From Zygnema cylindricum (lineage: Eukaryota; Streptophyta; Zygnematophyceae; Zygnematales; Zygnemataceae), in contig JBBHKE010002307.1 in NCBI GenBank assembly GCA_037447655.1, positions 42,114 to 98,736 on the forward strand: DNA of 56,623 nt, in the 5' to 3' direction. Under the pieces are notes generated by a model that worked only from the letters and a program-made list of their open reading frames with translations, made no database searches and was not told where the DNA came from. Positions 19,715 to 32,900 of the stretch are shown in pieces; position 1 is the first letter of the stretch; the number at the start of each line of letters is the position of its first letter. The translations under genes were made by a program, and so were the position numbers.

Positions 19715-22700
19715 ATATGTTCGTCATCTCGACGTTCAAGGGTGTTATCACTTAGGCTACCCACGCCCTCGATTGTACACTCGTATCTTGAGCAATTTTC
19801 GTGATTTGATCCAAGCGACTCTTTGATTTCCTTTAGCATTATTGGCTGACGACATCCCCAACGACGCGGCATGGCACTTACTCCTCTTACTTCCTCTTTG
19901 GGTTTTGGTTTTGCCAACAAGAGGGGGTACGAGCGGGGTTCGTGAGACGAAGGCTTGTTGTCAACGATTTTTGAGGGGGGGTTGGGATTCATTGCAACAA
20001 GAGCACACAGATCGTGTAATCGATCTTTCTATGTCCCCTCATAAACGTCATGCTCCACTTCCAGGCTCCACCGCAAAAATACATCGGGCGGTCCATCTTT
20101 GTCGTTCTAGAGAGTTTTCTCGAGCTGCTCGTGTGCTTCTACCTTTCGCCCAGTCTCCGTCTTCAAAGGCAAAAGTTGAAGCTTTGCGTTTGCTCCGTCC
20201 TCTTGCCCGTGACGAGCTCCTTCTTTTTTTCAAGGTGCATGATCCACTCGAGTCTTTTGACTTAGAGCGAAAAGCATTTACAAAAGCTTTGATTCGGTCT
20301 CCTCATTTTTAGGTAGGAGGCCCGTATGGAATGTTTTATGAACTTTTGCGAGATGTATTTCCTCCTGAGACCCCCTTCAAGGTTTTGACCTTCTTTTTTA
20401 AAGAGACTTCAGGGGTGGCACGGGGGAACGTCCCTCACCATGTTATACCTCTTCTCTTTGCGGCACGTCTTTTGTGTTTCCAAACCAGCCGGCGGCATTT
20501 GAATTTTGTATCGATCAGTGGCTCGTGCGATGTGTATTCAACTTCAAGGGGCTTTCCATGACCACTTTACGCCGCACCAGTTTGGAGTTGCTACCTAGGG
20601 GGGTTGTGAGACAGTTGTTCATGGCTTTCAGGCTCTTCTAGACCTCTATCCGGATTGGGTGGTCCTTCAGGTGGATGTTGCCAACGCACTTACCGCAGTC
20701 AGCCGTAATGCTATCTTTCGAGAGTCAAGCCATGCTCCATCGCCGATTAACTATATTTTCTTTTTGTGCGTGCCTTTTATTCTCGTCCAAGCCCCCTCAT
20801 CTTTCCTCTTGGCGGTCCCTTTGGTGATGCTACCACTTTAGAATATGCGACTGGCACTCTTCAAGGTGATCCTTTGGGGGCACCCCTTTTTGCATTGGGT
20901 CACCTTCAAGCACTTCGAGACTTTGCTACGTCTTTTCTTCGTTGTTTATTCCTTTTGATTGCGGATGATACAAATATTGTCGGGCCACCGAGACCAAGTA
21001 TTGTCTGCCTTCACCCATCTTCAGAGCAACTTTCTAAGATTCGTTTATTGGTTAACCCATATAAGTGTTTAGCGTGGTGCCCCTAAAGCGTACCTTCCGA
21101 CTATCCCGTCCCTATGGGTTTTCGAAATTGCAACTTTAACAAAAGGAATTAAAGCTTTAGGATCCCATATTGGAGCCCATCCTTTCTAAAGCAGGTTGTT
21201 ACTAATGCTTTGTTGGAGGACCTCTCGCACTTTGTTGACCTTCCTTAGCTCGATGACTCCCAAGTGGCTTTTGCGATACTTACCCATTGTTTTGCTTAAC
21301 GTCCTCTTTATCTTGCCCGGACTTTCCCACGAACGACTGCGTTTTTGTCTTCTCATAAGGACTTTGGCGACAAACTCTTTAGCGTACTCCACTACCTTGT
21401 TGGGCATGGGATTTTTTATTTGGTAGAGGGTTCGTTTGCCCGCCAACAAGTAAGTCACATTATTTTGAATGGCGGCTAAGGTTTGATTCCTATGGATAGA
21501 GTCCCTCCGGGGGCATATTTGTGTAGTTGGTCTTTGGTGGAACCTACCATCACCCCTCGATTTATCCTCGATGATGTTCCAATTCTGGCCCATGTGCTCC
21601 CTAAGGTGGAGGAAAACATTTTTCCTTTTCATGAGACTCTTCTCTCCGCGCGTGCGCTCCTCCCACCGGATGCAAGAAACCAGGTTCCACCTTTCAAACT
21701 TTTATTTCCGACAACAACATTCATCTCCAACAACGTATAACTGAGCAATTGGCAGCCGCTGAATTCCATAACCTTTTAAACGCGCTTCCTTCTGCTCAAT
21801 CGCGTGCTCGACTGCGTTCGTGTTCTGGGCCAGGGGCTGGTGCATGGCTGCAAGCTACGCCGATTTTTTCAACCCTTCGTCTAACGTCCGACCAGTTCAC
21901 ATCTGCCTTACGTCTTCGTTTGGGTTTGCCCCACCCTGCACTTCTTGGGCGACCCCATTGTGTTTGTAATCAACTTATCGACTCGGATGGGATTCATCTA
22001 CTCCGTTGCTCTAGGGGCGGTGAACGTACGGTTGCGCATGATTTGGTTCGTGACTCAATTGCTGCAATTGGTACCGATGCAGGCTACACCGTGAGGCGCG
22101 AAGTTTCTCATATACTACCTCCTCGCTCCCAGTCTAACGGCCTTAAAAAGTCTTCGGGTTGACTTGGTTTTCCTCCATGGGGCTGGGAGGAATTTGGGTG
22201 ATGTGGTTCTCACGGATCCGACTGGGACCCACCTTTCTTCTCGCGCGGCGGTACATACGGGCGCGACGGCTTGGTATCAGTAACTTCTAAGGAAAGAGAT
22301 TACGCTCACCGAGACCCGGCAGACCAATTTGTGCCATTTGCCGCTGAAATTTTCAGTACTTTGGACAAGTCCTTTGATGATTTCCCCCGCGAATGTGCGA
22401 AGAAAACATTTGAGACCCGGGGTTCGAGAAACCCTCCCTCGAGCCTTCTCGTTGCGTTTTACCACCAACGAGTATCAGTAGCTTTTTAACGAGCGCAAGC
22501 CGCGGCCCTTCTGCGGTGGAGCACGGTGGTGGATGATCGGTGGGGCTCCCCAGATCTTCCACCAAGGGATGCAATCTAGATCCACGATCTTCGGGGGTGT
22601 GGGGTTTAGTTTGTTAGGGTTGTGTAGTTTTTCCCTTTGTTTAGTGTCATCTTTAGTAAACTTGCTTCGTTATGGCAGTTATTTTAGTTAGATTTGGTGT

Positions 22701-22830
22701 CTTCACATGTTTTCTTTACCTTAGTTTCCTTTGGCTATTCTTTAGTATTAAGTGTCTATTTCCTCTTTTTGAACCCCTTTGTACCTTGATGGATTTTTCC
22801 ATCGCACTTTTTGAAATAAAGTTTACAGAT
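19715..22830 (+). pseudogene. LINE subfamily A, second copy, RT and C-terminal part
   Basis: Resumes the LINE cut at 13711. The best open piece (19842-20312) has WHLLLLLPLWVLVLP, then ETKACCQRFLRGGW, shared with subfamily B. RT motifs appear across frames: FGVAT and GGCE with QVDVANA (about 20590-20700), GTLQGDPLGAPLFALGH (about 20850-20910) and LIADDTNIVGPP (about 20955-20990). A late piece (21749-22162) holds RLRLGLPHPALLGRP, then C-x-C..H..C (CVCNQLIDSDGIHLLRC) and AHD. After it, shifted frames give VDLVF and GDVVLTDPT, which may be a restriction-like (PD-(D/E)XK) nuclease. The 3' tail ends near AATAAAGTTT (about 22815), like copy B. Many stops and frameshifts make it dead. Confidence 0.8.
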
Positions 22831-22840
22831 TTGATCTCTA

Positions 22841-23348
22841 CACCGCGAATTGTAATTAGAGTAAATTACTATAATTCGGTCGCTCGAAATTTCGACTCTA
22901 TCATATGAAATAGAGTAAATGATTCTACTTTTTTCATTATTCTATTTAAGGTAAAGCTTAATTAGCGTTTTTAATTCTAATATAGGTTCATTTTAAATAG
23001 TGTGGAGTACGGACGACCTCTGACTGTGCAAAACTGTACTTTATTAAGTAAAAAAGTACAAATAATGATTTTATATAGGCCGTTATCATGTAACTGCGTT
23101 TTAACAAACAGCGTAGTGCAAACGTCATAGTGACGATAAACTGTACGTTTTGCCAAATTCTGTTCGAATACCTTATTTACAGTAGAGGATATTAGCGTGC
23201 CAAATTAGAGTACTTAAATAAATTAGAGTAAACTTCATAGTTGAAAGTTTAAACAGCTCAATCACACAAATTAGCGTTCATTACTCTAATTTGCTTTTTT
23301 AGTTTTTGTACTCTAATTTTGTCATTACTCTAATTACGATTCGTGGTG
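22841..23348. mobile_element. TIR element (CACCGCGAATTG / CACCACGAATCG ends)
   Basis: The left end CACCGCGAATTGTAATTAG and the reverse complement of the right end, CACCACGAATCGTAATTAG, match at most positions. No open frame. It is inserted just past the LINE A 3' end. Confidence 0.6.
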
Positions 23349-23399
23349 TTGCGGCGTAGTTTCTTGTGTACAGTTAGGTACAGCTTCACAGCGGATCTT

Positions 23400-24600
23400 T
23401 TTTTGGGTTAATATTCTGCACGTGTAAAGAACAAAATCATATTTTTTCTACTCCGTTCCTGATGTTAAACGGGCCACATATTTCCGTTTTCCAACGTTCT
23501 CACATGAAAAGGTACAATATGTACGAAACTCCAGTAATCTCCCTTGGAAAAAGTCCAAAAAGCACGCGGAATATCACTTTTCATAGATCTTTTGTACGGA
23601 AATCCGAAAAAAACATGTTGCACACGTGGAAAATTCAAGTGCTGCCACAACAGTAAAAACATTCTGCGAAAGCTGTAGGTTGGCAACTTGTGGTATTCGT
23701 TTGCGATAGATTATTTTAATCGGACGGCTGCAAATCCTCCATGCATTTGGCGGCCTGTCAAAATTTCTGTCAACTTTCAACTGATAAGTTTCAAAAAGAA
23801 ACAAATTATAACTGACATGGAAAAAGATAACCTGTAAAGCAGAACCGCTCGTTTTGGCGTCACGGACAAAGGCCACGTGAAAGCTTGTCGTAGCGTAAAG
23901 AAGTACAATGATATCTCGGACGTCGATACAATAAACGACGGTTCACATGTCTTCGAATAATACGATTTTTTGGATTTATTTCTAGCGACGTTCATGTGTA
24001 CAGTATAAACACTTGAAGTACAGATCTTATATTTTTCGGTGAAGATTTTGCACGTGTAAATAACAAAATCATACCGTTTCTCCTCCTTGTGTTCATATTT
24101 GTCAAAGTACAAGGGACTACATTTTTCCAGTTTTCAAACGTTCTCATATGAAAGGTACAATATGTACGGAACTAATCTACCTTGGGGGAAAAGCACGCGG
24201 AAGATCACTTTCCACAGATTGTTTGTACGGATATCCGTAAAAAAGATGTTGCACACGTGGTAATCTCACGTGCTGCCACAAAGGTAAAAAACAATCTGCG
24301 AAAGCTGTCGGTTGGCAACTTGTGGCATTCGTTGGAGACGGATAAGGTTTAATCGGACGGCTGTATTTTATCGTTCTTTTGGGCGGCATGTCAGAATTTT
24401 CGTGAACTTTCTACGGTACGTTTCGAAAAGTAACAAATCTGTAACTGACATGGAAACAGATAACTTGTAAGCAAAACCGCTCACTTTGGCGTCACTTAAA
24501 AGACTTCGTGACAGTTTGGCGTCGCGTAATGATGAGCATCGGTACTGTAGCAACACGATGATATCTCGAACGTCGATTCAAAATCGACAGTTCCGATGTC
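23400..24600. repeat. Diverged tandem duplication of about 0.6 kb
   Basis: The segment from about 23400 to 23890 is repeated in order from about 24035 to 24520. Shared blocks include GCACGTGTAAA, GGTACAATATGTACG, TTGCACACGTGG, TCTGCGAAAGCTGT, TTAATCGGACGGCTG and TAACTGACATGGAAA. Offset is about 630-640 bp. CACGTG words recur in both copies. I recognise no gene. Confidence 0.75.
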
Positions 24601-25735
24601 TTCTTCAAAGATTACGAAACTCCCGCAATGTTAATTCCAGTTTCCGTCCGCAAATTCCGAACCCTATTTACTGTGAGCATAGCTCCATGAAACGTTCTCA
24701 GTTTTCCATACTTTTACGATAAAGCCACGTCTTGACCAATTGTCGCATTTTGACACGTGAAGCTGTTCCGTAATGCTGTCGGTTAACGCGCTCACACGTG
24801 TCCACGTCGACAATTTTAGAAAAGGTGCACTCGCAAACCCAATCTTGTAACTCGGAACCATTTCCCCTTTTGTTTCCCCAAAGCTGACTTCATTGATGCT
24901 TCAAAGACGCATGCACTAACGACAAATAAAGTCGGTCAGCAACGGCCCATCATCATCTTTCGGGATCAGCAATTATAACTGGAATTCCAAAACCGCTTTG
25001 TCTTTGCAGAAAATTACTTTCTTGTTACGATCGTACGGTTCACCGTTGCGCTGGCTCACAGTGTCCATTCGTCAACATAAAGACAAAATCCGTACATCAA
25101 AAAGCGCCGCCTCATTTACGTCCGTAAAACTTTTCAAATCTGCCTGCGTCGCACCGTGCGCTGGCGACGTCGTATTTCAGCCAATCGGAAGCGTCCGTGA
25201 CCAATACCAGATATCGAACAGATACGTCAGAAAACTGTCGTCATTAAATCGTAAAATACTCGTAACTATTTTGTCGTATTACCCGCTTACGCCATCCATC
25301 CCGCAGGTACTGGAAAAACAACTGTTCCGCCGTGCTGCGACGCCGTGCTAAAAACGCCATTGTACTTTTTCCCACTTTTTGTCGTTGTAACGCGGGCATT
25401 ATATTCTGTTCCTTCAACATTCCTGCAAACTGACTTCTTCTTTTCCTCTCCTTCCCTCCCCTCCCCAAACCACCTCCTTCCCCTCCCCTTCAATTTCGCC
25501 TATTTTCCCTCAATTTCTTTTCAACCTTTTCTCACTCAAATTTTCTCCCTTTAAAAAAAAAAAACCAACTCTAATTTTTCCTCTTACTTTTTCACCTTTT
25601 TTGTTTTAACGTTACAATACTTTTTCCATGTACATGTTCCGCGAATCGTCCGCCTCGAGAAAATCGGTCGATTTTTCCTCCCTGGGGAGACCCCCCCTCA
25701 AAGATCCGTTTTTCGCTACAGACAAATTCGCCAGA
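24601..25735. other. Spacer without supported gene
   Basis: A 117-codon plus frame at 24998-25351 has no recognisable domain. A pyrimidine-rich stretch lies at 25420-25550. Nothing else is supported. Confidence 0.4.
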
Positions 25736-25802
25736 GTACGAAAACGACAAAAACGACAAGAACGACAAAAACGACGAAAACGACAAAAACGATAAAAACG
25801 GA
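25736..25802. repeat. AAAACGACA-type 9-bp repeat
   Basis: About seven tandem units of ACGACAAAA with small variations. Confidence 0.85.
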
Positions 25803-26040
25803 GGAGAGAAAAAAACGGCTAGAAGACATTCGATGGGTCGGCGACCATGGCGCCCTCTTGACCACAATATGAAGAAGCGACAAAGTTCGGTTTTCGGGAT
25901 CCGGCCGATTTCGATCCGTCCCGAGTTTGCCAGCTGTCACTATCGCCGCCATGGCCTCTATGTCGAATTCGTACACTATTCCGTACAATATCCTGGAGAA
26001 GATTCCGTACAATATTCCGCACAAAATTCCGTTAAACACT

Positions 26041-26172
26041 TTTCTGGAAGATCCTCCTCTCCCCACTCCCCATCCCCCTCCTCTCCCTCCTCCCCCTTCT
26101 CTCCCTCCTCCCCCTTATCCCCCTACCCCCCCTCCTCTCCCTCCCCCCCCTCTTCTCCCTACTCCCCCTCAG
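26041..26172. repeat. Polypyrimidine C/T tract
   Basis: Runs of CCCCCTCCTCTCCCT. It makes an artificial Pro/Ser-rich frame on the plus strand and a Gly/Arg-rich one on minus. Confidence 0.85.
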
Positions 26173-26407
26173 CGTTGTCCGAGAGAAGCCACAGATACTC
26201 AAAAATTCGGCGAAATTCGGCAAAATACGACCAGAAAACGACAAAATTCGACCCTGCTTCCGTATCGTCCGTACACCCTCTACTGGAAGAAGCTTCCCGG
26301 GCGGAAAACGCCAAAATCAGTACGGAAACCGAACATTCGGCTGAAAATTCGACCATCGTATCTTTCGGACTCTGCGTCTTTTTCTTACTGTTCCTTTTTG
26401 TCGTTTT

Positions 26408-26417
26408 NNNNNNNNNN
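26408..26417. other. Assembly gap (10 N)
   Basis: Ten N bases of unknown true length. The gypsy coding region starts right after it, so the element's missing 5' half could be in the gap or truly absent. Confidence 0.99.
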
Positions 26418-28383
26418 CTTGACATTTAAGAAATAATACGTTTATTGTTGCGGTAAAGTGGTTACGTACATGTTAACGTTCATTAAGGAAAAGGACACGA
26501 CATATCAATAAAAGTCGTAGTAACTAAAAAGATCTGAGACTAGTGTTGAAGTTTAAGGGATCGTTTCAAGAAAAATCAATGATGCTGAAAATAACTATAC
26601 AGCACAGGAAAAGGAATTACTTGCAATTGTACATGCATTGGTGAAATGGCGTTGTTATTTGCATAATAAAGAATTTACAGTTCACTGTGATAATAAAACA
26701 CTCTCTTATTTACAGAGATTAAGTGATGCACAGATTATGACTGGCAAACAAGTTAGGTGGATGCAGAATTTAGCATATTTCAAATTTAATGTGAAACATA
26801 TTCTTGGGAAGACAAATGTAGTCGCAGATCGTTTAAGTAGATGTTTTGAAATAAGTGTTATGGTTCAGAATGAATTGTTTTTAGATACTGTTAGAAATGG
26901 TTATGATAAAGGTCCTTATTTTGCTGTGATTTGCAAGAATATTTCGGGAGGGAATTCTGACCCATTGAATGAGAGGCATGTCAAAAACTTTAGACTAAAG
27001 GATGGTTTACTGTTTTTTGCAAATTGGGGATAGATTATGCATTTCTGAAGTGGGAGACTTAAGAAAACAAATTTTATGGGAAGCTCATGAACATTTAGGA
27101 CACCTAGGTCGAGATAAAACTCTTAGTCGATTGCAAAGTAGATTGGGATGGCAAAGGAGGTGTCAAAACACGTGGAGAGTTGTGTCCCTTGCCAGCAAAG
27201 CAAACCTAGTACCCAAAAACCTAAAGGTCTTTTAAAACCTTTGGATATCCCCAAAAGACCGTGGGAATCTGTGAGTATGGATTTTATTGTCAGGTTGCCT
27301 GCTACATCTAAAAGGAATGACAATATCATGATCGTAGTCGATAGGTTTAGTAAAATGGCAATCTTTATCCCTTGCAAAACCACTCATTCAGTTGTAGATA
27401 TTGCAGAGTTATATTTTGACAATGTGGTCAGACATCATGGAGTCCCTCTATCTATAGTCAGTGATGGAGATATTAAATTTAAATCTGCTTTTTGGAAAGA
27501 ATTACAACAAAATTTAGGCTCTGAATTGAAAATGAGTACCGTTTATCATCCTTAGACAGATGGACAGACAGAAAGGATGAACCGTACACTAGAGGAAATG
27601 CTTTGGACTGTTTGCAGTGGAATTCAGAACACATGGGAATCTAAACTGCCATTAATGGAATTGTATACAATTCATGTAAACATGCTAGTACAGGATTCTC
27701 ACCATTTAAAGTTGCATACGGATACCAACCTAGAGAAGCATTAGACTTAATAACAGGGGTCACTCAAGAGAATAGAGGTTATAGAACAAAGTTTTGGGAA
27801 TACGTTCAAACAGTTTGGAAAACTGTGCGAGATGCATTAGTGGAGGCACAATGGAGGCAAGAATTAAATGCTAACCGCAAACGGGGTGATTGGGTGTTAC
27901 GCACATGTGACAAGGTTTAGCTTTCTACAACCTATTACAGGTGCAAGATCGAGGGACAATCGGATCATTCGCGGAAATTTGCTCCTAAGTACATTGGACC
28001 ATTTACTGTAATCGAGATGATATCGTCAGTTGCTGCCAAATTGGACTTTCCGCCTTCAACAAAAATTCATCCAATGATACACATCAGCCAATTGAAACCA
28101 CCGAATCTTTGACCAATTGAAGGAGAATTGGAATTGGATCCCTCAATAATTATAGAACCTGAAGTCCACAGATGGGTAATAGATTGGGTTGGTCAACAAT
28201 TCAAGGTCAACGATACTATATTCTGGCAAGTGCATTATCTAAGAAGGCTCGAGGATGAGTTGACTTTAGAGGATAAAAATTCCGAGTTTTTATAGAGGTA
28301 TTGGAGGGATAATAATATAGAAGTCCTGTCTTGAGAATTAAAGGTGTTTTAACTGAGGTCAGTTAAAAATAAGGAGGGGATGA
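26418..28383 (+). pseudogene. Ty3/gypsy pol remnant: RNase H and integrase
   Basis: The RNase H region of RT begins near 26585 (YTAQEKELLAIVHALV), with HCDNKTLSYLQ at about 26680. The integrase zinc-binding part HEHLGHLGRDKT ... CVPCQQSK (27080-27200) follows. The core triad is in SMDFIVRLP (about 27275), IVSDGDIKF (about 27455) and QTERMNRTLEEML (about 27565). Frame changes occur near 27030 and 27150, and a TAG sits at 27553-27555 where QTDG would follow YHP. Farther on, APKYIGPFTVIE and IHPMIHISQLKP are the usual gypsy C-terminal motifs. A weak chromodomain-like tail (VIDWVGQQFKV) suggests a chromovirus. RT proper, protease and Gag are absent. A polypurine tract (AAGGAGGGGA) ends just before 28381. 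Confidence 0.9.
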
Positions 28384-29172
28384 TGTAACAATATTAGCGG
28401 ATCGAACTTGTTTATAAAGAGGTATAAAGGTGTTATGATTATAGAGTACTAAATTTGGTAGACGTCCGCGAAAGAATCACGCTATTTGGATTTATATTTT
28501 AAAAGTTATAGCGATGGGTGTATTTAGGTGACAGCGTGGGGTCTAAATAACAAATGGGTATCATTGAAACGGGTTGAGGGTCAAATTAGTACCGAAATTA
28601 CGCGTGTACGTTTCATAAAGTTCTAATGAAACATTTAGTATGCACTGTGGTTCGTTTCGTACAAATTTTAGTACGAAATGTCACTTTCACTTAAGGGAAT
28701 TTAGTAGGAAGCTTTGCGTGCAAAATTTGTTACGCACGATCGTGTGAAGTCGCGTTTTGTTTGGCGCGCACTTTTGCACGTAAATGTTACATAGTGTAAC
28801 GTAACGTTTGATTGGTTAGTAAAGTGCTAAGTAGTTAGTAAGAGATTTTGCACGTTTTTGCATTGGTCAATCTGAGTCCTTGTTGATCAATGATTGACCC
28901 AGGTAAAAGCATGTTAAAACGGAGCGTTGACTCTGGCCTGGCGAGTCCAGGGCGATGATGGGTAAATAGTGAAGTGTAAGAGGAGAGTAGACATCTTTTC
29001 CTTTGGAAAAGTTTGTGGAAATTCTGGCTAATCTTGGTCTTGAGTGATTAATACCAAATTGGAGAAAAGGCATTTTTGCATTGAAATCTCTTACTAACTA
29101 AATAGTGTTTTAGTAGTTAAGAGATAGAAATATTAAGAGTGGAGAGTAGTGGAAACACTTTAATAAGAAGGG
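28384..29172 (+). repeat. Probable gypsy 3' LTR start and unresolved flank
   Basis: TGTAACAATATTAG follows the polypurine tract and TGA, as expected for a 3' LTR beginning at 28384. I cannot find its end. It could run up to the minus-strand LTR element at 29173, or that element could have been inserted into it. No gene is seen. Confidence 0.5.
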
Positions 29173-29779
29173 TGTTAGTTTAGGACAATCACCGTAGCCC
29201 GTGGCCTCGGGCTAAAGTAGTCGCGTCCCAAACTTACACCGTTAGGGTGGACCTTAGAGAATCACAGTTGTTAGATTAGAGAAGGGAGAAGGCATAGATA
29301 GGTAGATTAGAGAGGCAGGTTTAGACAGCTTGGATTTAATTAATAAGATAGGACAACAAAGTACAATTGTTTCCTGAACTTTCTACTCTAATAAAGCTGA
29401 GTTATCCTCCTAATTCTAATGCTATCTATCTCTATGTACAGAAAGACTAAGAAATAATGTCATGTCCGAATTCCATGAATTCTATGAATTGTAATGTCTG
29501 TCTGAGATAATTGTCTCTAATGCCTGAATGCATTTTTTATCTTTGTGTTCACTATGCTGTGAAATGCCTATTTGTGTGGTCTTATCACATGATGCCACGT
29601 GTCACTATTCAACCACAAACGACCGTTTTTCTTTTGTCCTGTTTTCTGTACTTTTTGTCATGGAATCGTCCGTCAGATTCCGCACGTGTGAGTCCGTGAC
29701 GTCACATAAATAAATCGGGTAGGTTCGTCCGTACCAAAATGTATCGAAAGGTATCGCCCAAGATCGCATAAATCTAACA
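29173..29779 (-). repeat. 3' LTR of the minus-strand element
   Basis: 607 bp. In plus sense it starts TGTTAGTTTAGG and ends ATCTAACA. It lacks the about 30-bp internal tandem duplication seen in the other LTR. Confidence 0.88.
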
Positions 29780-29960
29780 CTCCCACTCGATGTTGTGGCG
29801 ATACTTCTCGGCTGATCTCGTCGTCCTCGATTTGATGTTTGACTGTCACGCTCTCGCTAAGGTACACTCGATTCTTAAAAGAATATTTTTGTTCTTCTCC
29901 GTACAAGTGGCTCAATCCGGAATCGGCCAGCTTGATGATATCAGATAATTTCAAGCGGTC

Positions 29961-32900
29961 TTAAAATTTCAATCTGTGTGGATCAAGGGTGGTCCCGCTA
30001 ATCTTGGCCGTACAATTGTAGCCAATAGATGCGCGTTTGGCGCTGAATTTGTTTCTGTTGCTGGCGCCTCCTCTGAATGCAAACGGACATGTACTTGGAT
30101 CATCCAATGTGTTAAAGACCCCAATCGTACAATTTCTGCAATCCTCGATTCGCGCGCCGGTTGTCTGTTTTCGTCCGTCGATTCCATAACGGATTTGCGA
30201 ACCAATCGGAACCGTGTGATTCGTTGTAGTCGTTTGGATGCCACCTGTATTTGTGGCCGTCCGATCAATGATTTTGTGGTGGCGATTCGGTTTCGTGAGA
30301 TTCCAATGTGCTACGTCGGTTTCGGTTCGCACTTTGTCGCTCCTGCAAAATTTTACCTGCACTGTACCTCCTTGAACCCCTGTCGCCTCTACATGTAGTG
30401 AGACTTACAAATATGTTCTCACTCTGACATTTGAAATTAGGTTTGGTTTTCCCTCCCTCCTTGCCAATCCTCTACGCCTCTATTTCCTTGAAACTCCTGC
30501 AGCTAGACATGGACTTTTGGTATGATCTACTCAACCTTTTCCGACTGTACTTTCCTTCATTAGCAAAGATCTCCTACCTAGCTTTCCCTCTTTTTTGCGT
30601 GATCATGGAGTCCCTCTTTGACTTTGGAGCTCCTTCCAGTTTTTACTCACCACGGCTTCCGCTGCAATCTGTACATTGGAGGCTCTTTTCGATGGTGACC
30701 TGAGGCGTCTGCCGGCATTTTGCTGTACATCTTGAGGTAAGACACTTCTAGGCTTCCTTTTCTTCAAGAATTTCCCTTCGATGTGTCTACTCTCGCTTAC
30801 TTTTGCAATTTTCTGTTTAGGCAAGCGATGATGTGCTCCCTTTTTTGCTGTAATTTCTGATGAGCTATTTTTTTCCTGTGCACTCACTGAATAGCTATCC
30901 TTAATCTGTCCACTTGATTTCTGCTTGACTTTGGTCTTGAAGTGTGACATCTGAGTTCTGATTTTTATCTCTCTCCATCACGCCTTCCGTTGCCGTTTGC
31001 AGAGATTTCTTTTGTGGAAATGTAATCGATTGGACTCTTGTGGTTTCCATGTTCCTTTGGAGTGGAGACAATCTGCGAGCATTAGTTTCTCTGGAATCGT
31101 GTAAGTTCCTTCTAAACCTTGTCTGATGCTCCTTAATCTGATTTGTTTTGCAATTAGGATTTCTCAATGACTTATTCTTCATGTTTCTAGCCCGCTTAGT
31201 TTCTCCCTTTCCTTTGGACCTCTCAACTAACTGTTGGTTTCCTGTCTAGGCTCGGAGAATTTTCTTGGCGGTCTGGGATTATTCGTGGTGGTTTCTCCTG
31301 AATCTTCTCCCACTTTCCTTGTACTCCCGAATATTGCTTGGTAATTCCTGTTTCCTTCCTCTGTAAATCGACTCCTGTCCTGCATGACCTGCACATGTGA
31401 TGAGCTGTCTAGAGAAATCTGTAGGTTTTGCCAGCCAACGTTGGTTAGAAAATCTGAGTTGCCCTTTCCTATTCTGTGATTCATGGCAGCTTCCTTTGAT
31501 TGCCTTCTAATCTTTGACTGTTCCTGTATCCCTTTCTCTGTTACACTCTTCGCTGCAGATCTTTCTTGAGTCGTTCTATTAGGAGTTCCTTCTATTGGTG
31601 GAGCTCCTCTATGGGAGCAGGCGGTGGCGGAATTAGCTCTCTGCTGATTCCCTGTTCTTTGACACTTCCAATGGCCGAATGGTAAGTTCCCATTCATCCC
31701 TCCTCGAGTTGTCATTCTGCCTGCATTGTCTCTGTGTGATTTGAAGTCCTCTTTTCCGACTTCTAAGTTCTCTATCACTTTTTGGTTTGTTTCCTTCGGT
31801 TTGTGTGAATGAGAGTCTTGTAAGCCACATAATGATGTCGACTCTGACATATGACTTTCTCTTGCTGCAGGATCCTTGTCCTTGTCTTTGTGCGAGCATT
31901 TTTCCCTTTCTCCCTCAGCTATTTGACATGTGGTTCTACGGAGACTTGCTGTGGAGGCTCCCTTTGATTTCAGTTTGGGCGACATCGAACTCTCTTGGCT
32001 TGCACCTGTGGCTACTTGCTGCAAATCTGGTAAGAACTCTACTCCTTTGATTGTTCTCCCACTGCTCTCTATGTCTCTGCAAACTAGCATTTTTTTGACT
32101 CTTAGATTGTGTGTTGCCTCATGATTTTTTTGCCCATGGTAAAGTGATGTTCTCTGTTTTGCACTGCCAATCTTCTCCCGCTTGTCATTCTTAGCTATGT
32201 GGGTTCTAATGGGTTTGCTCTCATTTTGCAGATTCTTCCTAGTTTTGGACTTTCTGCCTTGGTGACCATGACGGAGGTCACTCCTCATGTCGCCGATAAC
32301 TGTAGCGCTACGACTACCTCTGGTTCTAGCTTTGGACACTTTCTCCTCCACTCTTATGATCTTCCCTATCTGGTGAGAATTAAGACCTCTGCTGTTTAGC
32401 ATCTCAAAGCTGTTTTCAGTACGAGAACCTATTTTGTTTTGTTCTGTCCAGATTCTTTTTCCGATCATTTTCTGAGCTCTATCACCGTATAAAAATTCCC
32501 CATTTGTTCTCAGACTTTCTAGTTTTCTGCCCATTAGACTTGTTTCTAGTTTACTGTTGGTTGCCATGTTTTTGTTCGTGATCTGTCCCCTATTTGACTT
32601 ACTTGGGTTTTCACTGACTTGGCTTGCCTTTTGTCGGTGTGGCAGGTCTATACAATCTGATCTGATTGATGTTATTGATTCCCCGCGGGAATCTGGTGGA
32701 AATGGAACTGGAAATGGAGGAGAGTGGCGCTCCGTTCTTGGATGGAGCCGCTGCATCTTGCCTGTCACCTGGTGATTGACCTTCTCGTGTAAGTTCTGTC
32801 TCCTCTCATAGCTTTCTCTCCCACTGTTACACTGCTCATTGCTTCTTTTGGTGAACATTGGTCCCTGGTGATCTCCTGTGAGCGTTAATGTTTCGGATTT

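Noticed and set aside
25833-26436. Proline/serine-rich plus frames as an extensin-like protein
   Set aside because: They arise from a polypyrimidine tract, run into the N gap and have no signal peptide.
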